From positions 1-11,704 of the forward strand of contig CAKRLN010000053.1 of assembly GCA_934359535.1 (NCBI GenBank): a stretch of 11,704 bases of DNA, read 5' to 3'. Source of the stretch: an uncultured Lachnospiraceae bacterium. Its GTDB lineage: Bacteria; Bacillota; Clostridia; Lachnospirales; Lachnospiraceae. The notes under the pieces were generated by a model. The model was not told the origin of the DNA. It was given only the letters and a program-made list of their open reading frames with translations, and did no database searches. Below are positions 7,117 through 11,704 of this stretch, piece by piece; within the stretch, counting starts at the first letter, position 1; each line of letters starts with the position of its first letter. Both the position numbers and the translations under genes were made by a program.

Positions 7117-8091
7117 CTATTTGATTGCCATAGCCAGATCAATGGTATGCTTATCAATACCTTGATCTAATAACTCTTTCTCTGTCTGACCATCACGCAA
7201 CATCTGAACACTTTTACCTTTGTAGTCAGCAAATTCGTCAACATAAGTGAGCAGTTGCATTGCACAATAACTGATATTGATCAGATTGACCAGCATCTCG
7301 ATCCCTTTGCAGCTTCGTACCATATAGTTGCATAAAGACCAGAAGGTTTTCTGCTAGAGACGTTTTCCATGTTTTGCAGGTCTCCCTTTTCTGCCTGTAG
7401 GGGCTGGTACCAGATCATAAATAACAGAGTCTGATCTGGCATTCCCGATCAGGTCGAGATTCGGATATTCCTCAATAATGGAAACAAGATTCTGTTTCAT
7501 ATACCAGCTGTCACAAAGGATGATAACATTTTTCTTCTGTGAAAACTCGGGCATGACCTGACGGACCATAGAGGCAGCAAGCTGCAGTTTTGATTCTTTT
7601 TTCTGCCACATCCGGTATCCTAAAGGTACTGCAAGATAAGATATCTTACCGTGATCCCAGACAGGAACGCAGAGCATGAGGCTTACGAAACAGTGACCAT
7701 TGAGGTAATTCACACCATTGTGGGTAGCGTGGTCAAAAAATTTTGACATATTTTCAAATTTTGCAACCATCGTATCATCGATACAGAGAAACACTGGATG
7801 TGTTTTCAAGAAATCCGGAATCAGGTGCAAGGCAAGCCGTGCTGTCACATTCATAAATCTGGAATAATCCGCTTTCACATAGGAACAGGCATGGTAAAAA
7901 GTATTCAAAGATTTTTCTGTTATCCCTGCAAGGAAATGCTGATACAGGAATCTTATGGAATGAACCGATTCTAATGCCAGTATGGATAGTATCAGCAGAA
8001 ACCGTGTATCTGCGGTAGGGGCAGAAAAAGTTTCAAAATAAACTAAAAAATAATTATGAAGTCTACCAATCAGAGTGTTTTCGTTGTATAA
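7117..8091 (-). pseudogene. Degenerate DDE-type transposase of an insertion sequence
   Basis: One continuous frame runs leftward from about 8091 to the TAG at 7117, interrupted by a TAG at 7356-7354. The N-terminal part reads GRLHNYFLVYFETFSAPTAD and so on but lacks an ATG or GTG; a TTA stands near where a start would be expected, and the first usable TTG is internal at 7908. Two catalytic acidic residues are visible: the Asp pair in CIDDTM (7774-7779) and the Asp in CDSWY (7510-7512). After TGRKGRPAKHGKRL comes the stop, then QKTFWSLCNYMVRSCKGIEMLVNLINI in the same frame. From general knowledge of IS4/DDE transposases, a block of perhaps 100 residues carrying the third catalytic acid (Glu) normally lies between these segments, so an internal deletion with a stop at the junction is inferred. 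No terminal inverted repeats or target duplication could be found. Almost certainly inactive. Confidence 0.82.
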
Positions 8092-8109
8092 TGCCTTTGT
8101 CGTACAGGA

Positions 8110-8164
8110 TCACTTTCTTTCGTAATGTTTGGTGCAAATTCATTATCTTTCGTACTTATATAAT
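8110..8164 (+). promoter_or_regulatory. Putative promoter with 30-bp-spaced direct repeats ahead of the small membrane protein gene
   Basis: A consensus -10 TATAAT lies at 8159-8164, but no recognisable -35 is found 16-18 bases upstream. In its place are two copies of a 15-base element (8110-8124 and 8140-8154) matching at 13 of 15 positions, both ending in CTTTCGTA and exactly 30 bases apart. This arrangement suggests an activator-dependent promoter. The repeats could also be remnants of the end of the insertion sequence. Confidence 0.4.
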
Positions 8165-8221
8165 AAAGGCGTCTTTCATACATTACCAATCAATTATCCG
8201 ATACAAAAAGGGGGGGTACAA

Positions 8222-8440
8222 ATGAAAAAATATTTTGAATTTAAAACATTAAAAAAAAGATATAAGCTGTTCATATTTCTGATGATTTTTGTGCTTATCT
8301 GTCAATGGTATGGGGGATTTTTTGACGGAATTGGCATGATAACGATCTTATTACATGAGGGAATCCTTATTCTTGCATTGATAGCAGGGACATTAATTGC
8401 AGATTGGATAGATATCTTCAAAAATAAACATGAAGTATGA
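8222..8440 (+). CDS. Small two-helix membrane protein, unknown
   Basis: 72 residues starting MKKYFEFKTLKKRYK, with a strongly basic N-terminus, a first helix at about 16-34 (LFIFLMIFVLICQWYGGFF), a second at about 37-62 (IGMITILLHEGILILALIAGTLIADWI) and a charged tail KNKHEV. Both termini should be cytoplasmic. The ATG at 8222 follows a run of seven G (8210-8216) that provides the ribosome-binding site with a five-base spacer. The open frame reaches further upstream from an ATG at 8129, but that segment has no ribosome-binding site and covers the promoter region, so the short form is preferred. The gene stands between a transposase remnant and a convergent shikimate operon and ends 30 bases before a hairpin terminator. 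I do not recognise the family. Small membrane regulators, immunity proteins and toxin-like proteins can all look like this. Confidence 0.6.
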   Translation: MKKYFEFKTLKKRYKLFIFLMIFVLICQWYGGFFDGIGMITILLHEGILILALIAGTLIADWIDIFKNKHEV

Positions 8441-8470
8441 GATGTCATATAGTAATTGTATCGCCAAAGA

Positions 8471-8505
8471 AAAGGCGCTGCTCATATCAAATGGGCAGCG
8501 TTTTT
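8471..8505. terminator. Bidirectional intrinsic terminator
   Basis: The stem CGCTGC (8476-8481) pairs with GCAGCG (8495-8500) around a 13-base loop. It can be extended by G-T and A-T pairs between AAAGG and the following T run. On the plus strand TTTTT follows (8501-8505), ending the small membrane protein transcript. On the minus strand CCTTTTCTTT follows, serving the shikimate operon that ends at 8536. Confidence 0.85.
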
Positions 8506-8535
8506 CTTTGTTATTGGCAATTTTCACATATGCTT

Positions 8536-9342
8536 TTATTTTGCTTCCTCGGCTTCCTTTGCATTGTCAAATGCAATCAGCTTTGCGATGATCTCCTCGC
8601 AGATCTGGGTTACGGTCTTCGCATCAGTCTCAACAACGATATCTGCTGCTGCAAGGTATTTCTCTCGTCTCTTCTCCATAAGTCCCGCGATAAAATCCAC
8701 ATTCATGTTGTTGTTTAAGATTGGACGCTCATCACTGTCTTTGACACGTTCAAAGATTGTCTCCGGCTTTGCAGTCAGAAGAACGATACGGCCGTTTTTC
8801 TTCATATGGTCTGCATTTTCTTCTCTCATAACAACACCGCCGCCGCAGGATACGATGGTCTGCTTACATTTCTGAAGCTCAATCAATGTGTTGCTCTCAA
8901 GGTTACGGAAATAAGTCTCCCCATACTCATCAAAGATCTCGGAAATCGACATGCCCTGCTTATCCACGATCATCTGATCCATCTCCACACGGTTCATCTC
9001 AAGCTTCTCCTTAAGCTCCCCTGCAATCGTGCTCTTTCCGGCTCCCATGAAGCCAATTAAGAATACATTGTAATCAAACAGACTCTTTGCCTGGATTCTG
9101 CGGCTGTTTTTCATAATATATTTAAAAATATCAAGAATTTCTTCCTCGAATTCATTATCTCCGAGCTTCGCTTCAAGGGAATCAGTCTGCTTCTTCTCCT
9201 GTTCCGGCTGAAGAATTGGGATACCGGTTGCCTTCTTGTAGGAAATGATCTCCTGAATATATCCCATACGTTTTGCTAACTGCTCGATGATAATGTCATC
9301 ACATTCTCCAATTTTTTCTCGAATTTGTTCAATCTTATCCAT
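8536..9342 (-). CDS. aroK: Bifunctional chorismate mutase-shikimate kinase fusion
   Basis: 268 residues. Residues 1-86 form an AroQ-type helical chorismate mutase domain: Arg8 and Asp15 (IREKIGECD), Arg25, Lys36, Glu49, Ser80 and Gln84 line up with E. coli active-site residues. The position of E. coli Arg51 is Gln48, an atypical change. Residues 92-258 form shikimate kinase: Walker A GFMGAGKST (97-105), Asp122 in VEMDQMIV (with Glu120 in place of the usual first Asp), Arg146 in YFRNLE, CGGG (166-169), lid Arg206 in DERPIL and Arg225/226. Reactions: shikimate + ATP to shikimate 3-phosphate, and, if active, chorismate to prephenate, both cytosolic. The ATG at 9342 has an AGGAG eight bases upstream. 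It lies 146 bases after aroD with its own promoter-like sequence and ends at a bidirectional terminator. The Ala/Glu-rich C-terminal tail (NAKEAEEAK) is beyond the usual fold. Confidence 0.93.
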   Translation of the reverse strand: MDKIEQIREKIGECDDIIIEQLAKRMGYIQEIISYKKATGIPILQPEQEKKQTDSLEAKLGDNEFEEEILDIFKYIMKNSRRIQAKSLFDYNVFLIGFMGAGKSTIAGELKEKLEMNRVEMDQMIVDKQGMSISEIFDEYGETYFRNLESNTLIELQKCKQTIVSCGGGVVMREENADHMKKNGRIVLLTAKPETIFERVKDSDERPILNNNMNVDFIAGLMEKRREKYLAAADIVVETDAKTVTQICEEIIAKLIAFDNAKEAEEAK

Positions 9343-9356
9343 ATCGTTGTTCTCCT

Positions 9357-9414
9357 AAAAATATAATAACCACAATTCCCCAACTCAAAGTTATGGGCTA
9401 CTGTGGTTATTATA
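9357..9414 (-). terminator. Long dyad, possible read-through terminator ahead of the kinase gene
   Basis: Arms 9414-9402 and 9374-9362 are a perfect 13-base inverted repeat (TATAATAACCACA on the minus strand) around a 27-base loop. Within the loop, a CCCA and a TGGG can also pair. A T run (9361-9357) follows at once and runs straight into the AGGAG of the kinase gene. RNA reading through from aroD can therefore form a terminator-like, A-U-rich hairpin. A protein operator is an alternative reading. Confidence 0.5.
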
Positions 9415-9437
9415 ACAAGAACTTTTTAATTTTACAA
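9409..9437 (-). promoter_or_regulatory. Extended -10 promoter for the chorismate mutase-shikimate kinase gene
   Basis: Reading leftward, -35 TTGTAA (9437-9432), a 17-base spacer and -10 TATAAT (9414-9409), preceded by TGT as an extended -10. The expected start of transcription is near 9402, leaving a leader of about 60 bases. The -10 is part of the first arm of the long dyad, so RNA from this promoter cannot form that hairpin. Confidence 0.65.
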
Positions 9438-9488
9438 GAAAAATGTTTTAACGCTTTAAAGTGGTTTAGTTATAAAGTTATTAAACAC

Positions 9489-10256
9489 TTATGCAATGCT
9501 GTCATGAATCAGATTCAGTACGGTATTTAAGTCCGCTGCATTCATCTGTCCTGGTGCGGATGCCTTTCCGACTGCGCCGAAGGTCAGTGCAGAGCCAAAT
9601 ACTTCTCCGCACAGACGGCTGATCAGTCCGGTTCCTGCCATGGACATTGTGATAATCGGACCGTCGGCATGCTCGGATGCCATCTCCTCCGTTGCGGCAA
9701 GAAGCGTCAGCACATCCTTTTTACTCTGCGGCATAACTGCAATCTTTGGAATATCTGCGCCAAGCTCCTGCATTTTGCAGAGACGGCTTACGATATCTTC
9801 CTGATTCGGTGTTCTGTCAAAATCATGGTTGGATGCAACAACCTTTACGCCATGTGCGTGAGCACCCTCAATGATGTCTTTTACGATCTCATCCCCGGTA
9901 AATGCCTCCACATCGACAAGGTCAACAAGCCCGGTTGCAGCTGCCTTCTTGTTCAGCACTGCGTATGCTTCCGCATCAATGGACTTCTCTCCGCCTTCCT
10001 TTGCGGTACGGAAGGTAAACAGAATCGGAGTCTCACCGAGTGCCGGACGCAGCTCTTTTAATACATCCTCTACCTGGGCGAAATCGAATACGCCCTCGAA
10101 CCAGTCAACACGCCATTCCACAACGTCCTTTTTTACACCCTCAAACGATTTTGCTGCGGCAAGAATCTCTTCTTTTGTTTTTCCAACAATCGGTACACAG
10201 ATCTTTGGAACTCCTTCACCGATTTTTACACCGCGTACTTCTACATAATTTGCCAT
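9489..10256 (-). CDS. aroD: Type I 3-dehydroquinate dehydratase
   Basis: 255 residues, the usual length for the type I (Schiff-base) enzyme, a cytosolic (beta/alpha)8 barrel. The key residues are all present: EWRVD (Glu47, Arg49, Asp51), Arg83 in FTFRT, general base His144 in SNHDFDRTP, Schiff-base Lys171 in PKIAVMPQ, Arg214 in TGLISR and Gln237 in SAPGQ, matching E. coli His143, Lys170, Arg213 and Gln236 with a one-residue offset. It converts 3-dehydroquinate to 3-dehydroshikimate, the substrate of the dehydrogenase encoded upstream. The ATG at 10256 has an AGGAAG upstream and lies 19 bases after the dehydrogenase stop, so the two are co-transcribed. In E. coli the neighbouring ydiB and aroD form a similar pair. 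A 146-base gap with a promoter and dyad separates it from the kinase gene. Confidence 0.96.
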   Translation of the reverse strand: MANYVEVRGVKIGEGVPKICVPIVGKTKEEILAAAKSFEGVKKDVVEWRVDWFEGVFDFAQVEDVLKELRPALGETPILFTFRTAKEGGEKSIDAEAYAVLNKKAAATGLVDLVDVEAFTGDEIVKDIIEGAHAHGVKVVASNHDFDRTPNQEDIVSRLCKMQELGADIPKIAVMPQSKKDVLTLLAATEEMASEHADGPIITMSMAGTGLISRLCGEVFGSALTFGAVGKASAPGQMNAADLNTVLNLIHDSIA

Positions 10257-10275
10257 TGCATTCTTCCTTTCTGCA

Positions 10276-11148
10276 TTAATATCTGATATTTAAAACTTCT
10301 TTCATATGCTCGATCGGCATATCTTTTCCTGTCCAGAGCTTGAATGCTGCTGCTCCCTGGAATAACATCATTCCCATTCCGTTCATATGCTTGCAGCCTG
10401 CTTCCTTACACATAGATAAGAATTTGGTCTCTAACGGAGCGTAAACGGTATCTGCGCAGATTAAATCCGGGCGCAGGTAAGAGGTATCCGGCAGCCATGT
10501 CTGGCCTTCTAATGGTTTCATTCCCATTCCGGTTGCATTGACAAGCAGGTAGGAATCTGCAATCTCTTTTCTCAACTGCTCCTTATCATCCAGATCATAA
10601 AGCACTGCCTTGCAGTCTGTTTTCTCATTGATCTTGCGTACAGTCTCCACGGCATTATCCCAGAATTTATCGTGGATATTGAAGATTGAAATCTCTTTCA
10701 CACCGTCTAATGCCGCCTGAATCTCGATTGCTGTTGCAGCTCCACCGGCTCCTGCGATCGTCATTTTCTTTCCGATCACATCAATATCATTGTCCTGTAA
10801 TGCCTGCATAAATCCAATACCGTCTGTGATATGTCCGGTTAAAACACCATTCTCATTCGTGATCGTATTAACCGCGCCACAAAGCTCTGCTGCCGGGGAT
10901 AATTTGTCGAGATACTGTCCAACAACGGTTTTGTTTGGCATGGATACGTTAGAGCCTACTAATTTTAAAGCCCGGATTCCTTTTACAGCATCCTCTAAGG
11001 TGCTGTTGTCTACCTCAAATGCAAGATATGCATAATCCAGTCCAAGATAAGCAAATGCCTCATTGTGCATTGCCGGTGAATTAGAATGACGGATTGGATA
11101 TGCCATTAATCCGATCAGCTCTGTGTGTCCTGTAATTCTCTCTGCCAT
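10276..11148 (-). CDS. aroE: Quinate/shikimate dehydrogenase, YdiB-type
   Basis: 290 residues. The N-terminal substrate domain has SNSP (22-25), the catalytic pair Lys73 in GSNVSMPNK and Asp109 in TDGIG, and NTI (94-96). The Rossmann domain has GAGGAA (133-138). Wording such as ELIGLMAYPIRHS, FEVDN, VSMPNK and KPLE is closer, from memory, to E. coli YdiB than to AroE. Where AroE has an NRT basic loop for NADP and YdiB has NRRD, this protein has NIHD (157-160). Asp160 is kept and the arginines are absent, which suggests NAD preference. It would interconvert 3-dehydroshikimate and shikimate, and possibly 3-dehydroquinate and quinate, in the cytosol. The ATG at 11148 has an AAGGAG eight bases upstream. 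It is the first gene of the operon and is divergent from a LysR-type regulator, suggesting control by a pathway metabolite. The biosynthetic and the quinate-using role cannot be separated from sequence alone. Confidence 0.93.
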   Translation of the reverse strand: MAERITGHTELIGLMAYPIRHSNSPAMHNEAFAYLGLDYAYLAFEVDNSTLEDAVKGIRALKLVGSNVSMPNKTVVGQYLDKLSPAAELCGAVNTITNENGVLTGHITDGIGFMQALQDNDIDVIGKKMTIAGAGGAATAIEIQAALDGVKEISIFNIHDKFWDNAVETVRKINEKTDCKAVLYDLDDKEQLRKEIADSYLLVNATGMGMKPLEGQTWLPDTSYLRPDLICADTVYAPLETKFLSMCKEAGCKHMNGMGMMLFQGAAAFKLWTGKDMPIEHMKEVLNIRY

Positions 11149-11250
11149 AATTTCTTCTCCTTCTCATCATACATGATTCATTGAAAAATTTATACTGTTA
11201 ATTTGTTCTGGTCTTATCTTTTTAGCGGAACCGCCCGTTTCGTTAAAAAC

Positions 11251-11280
11251 TTAACAACCTTTTGTTATGTATATTATAAT
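11251..11280 (+). promoter_or_regulatory. Shared promoter region of the lysR-type gene and the shikimate operon
   Basis: On the plus strand, TTAACA (11251-11256), an 18-base spacer and TATAAT (11275-11280) form a good promoter for the regulator gene. On the minus strand, another TATAAT (11278-11273) overlaps it and would serve the shikimate operon, with no good -35, as is common at LysR-activated promoters. A perfect inverted repeat TAACAA-CCTT-TTGTTA (11252-11267) overlaps the plus-strand -35 and is a candidate regulator site. The rest of the 242-base gap (11149-11390) is AT-rich, with no further feature I can support. Confidence 0.55.
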
Positions 11281-11390
11281 CCCGTTTAATCAATACTTCT
11301 AATGAGATTTTTTATCTTAATTAATAGCATCTTTGTATTATTTGTGTTATTTTATTTCTATGACGAATAAAGAAAACGGAGGAATCAAAC

Positions 11391-11704
11391 ATGACACTCA
11401 ATCAGCTGCAATATTTCTTTCACGCTGCAACCTTAGAGCACTTTAATCAGGCTGCTGAAATCGCAAACGTTTCCGAGCCGACCTTAAGCCGCTCCATCTC
11501 TACGCTTGAGGATGAGCTTGGTCTGATTCTTTTTGAAAAGAAGGGCAGAAATGTGAAGCTTACCAAGGCGGGTGCTGTTTTCCTTGAGCATGTGACACGT
11601 ATTTTAGATGAAGTAAACCGCACTGAGCTTAAAATGCAACAGCTTGCCACAAACGGCGGACGGGTGGATATCGCCTATGTTGCCCCGCTTGCACGCACCT
11701 TTAT
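11391..11704 (+). CDS. LysR-family transcriptional regulator, 3'-truncated by window edge
   Basis: 104 codons are visible, starting at an ATG with GGAGG eight bases upstream. The sequence MTLNQLQYFFHAATLEHFNQAAEIANVSEPTLSRSISTLEDELGLILFEKKGRNVKLTKAG is a textbook LysR winged helix-turn-helix (recognition helix about 28-40), followed by the linker helix (FLEHVTRILDEVNRTELKMQQL) and the first strand of the effector domain (GRVDIAYVAPLARTF). About two thirds of the protein, including the ligand pocket, lies outside the window. The gene is divergent from the dehydrogenase-dehydroquinase-kinase operon, with overlapping promoter elements. It is therefore the likely regulator of that operon, probably responding to a shikimate-pathway compound or quinate, and of itself. 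The effector is inference. It is shifted in frame from neighbouring signals and shows no defects. Confidence 0.95.
   Translation, partial: MTLNQLQYFFHAATLEHFNQAAEIANVSEPTLSRSISTLEDELGLILFEKKGRNVKLTKAGAVFLEHVTRILDEVNRTELKMQQLATNGGRVDIAYVAPLARTF

Noticed and set aside
8087..8092. A second TATAAT on the plus strand inside the upstream part of the transposase remnant
   Set aside because: No -35 and no gene within reach that is not better served by the element at 8159; likely chance in AT-rich DNA.
7103..8221. Insertion-sequence terminal inverted repeats and target duplication
   Set aside because: I compared both flanks by eye and found no matching ends; the element is probably too decayed, so no boundaries are reported.
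11225..11234. Palindrome GCGGAACCGC in the LysR intergenic region
   Set aside because: The two-base centre cannot form an RNA hairpin and it is too short to call an operator; it lies in the untranslated leader of the shikimate operon without other support.
1..11704. CRISPR array, tRNA, rRNA or known riboswitch
   Set aside because: No regularly spaced long repeats, cloverleaf-like segments, rRNA-like stretches or conserved T-box or riboswitch cores were seen in the intergenic regions.

Overview
The window looks like a chromosomal segment from a low- to mid-GC Gram-positive anaerobe, most likely a gut clostridium of the Lachnospiraceae type. This rests on the purine-rich AGGAG ribosome-binding sites, the flavour of the proteins (a LytTR/GHKL two-component pair, a chorismate mutase-shikimate kinase fusion, small FtsX-like ABC permeases) and the transposase type. 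It is an inference from gene style; no database search was possible.

Left edge (1-1431, + strand): the 3' part of a class B asparagine synthetase gene. Its last 11 bases overlap tail-to-tail with the next operon.

Region 1421-7102 is a two-operon regulatory and transport module. A leftward operon encodes two FtsX/MacB-type permeases, a membrane-anchored extracytoplasmic protein of unknown family and a MacB/LolD-type ATPase, all overlapping or a few bases apart. A rightward operon encodes an AgrA-like LytTR response regulator and an AgrC-like multi-spanning GHKL histidine kinase. The 136-base gap between them holds two face-to-face promoters whose -10 elements share bases. It also holds a pair of 20-bp-spaced direct repeats matching the LytTR/AgrA half-site pattern, just upstream of the -35 of the transporter promoter and downstream of the regulator promoter. 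The simplest model is that a sensed ligand activates the kinase, and the phosphorylated regulator turns on the ABC operon while blocking its own promoter. No ligand peptide gene is visible.

Region 7117-8091 is a decayed DDE-type transposase gene. It has no ATG or GTG start and appears to have lost an internal block, with an amber codon at the junction. Next comes a 72-residue two-helix membrane protein gene (8222-8440) with a directly repeated upstream element. A hairpin at 8471-8505 can terminate transcription from both sides.

Region 8536-11148 (- strand) is a shikimate-pathway operon: a YdiB-type quinate/shikimate dehydrogenase, type I 3-dehydroquinase, then a chorismate mutase-shikimate kinase fusion. 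The last gene has its own strong promoter, embedded in a long dyad that can act as a terminator on read-through RNA. A divergent LysR-type regulator (11391 to the right edge, truncated) shares the promoter region and is the obvious candidate regulator of the operon.
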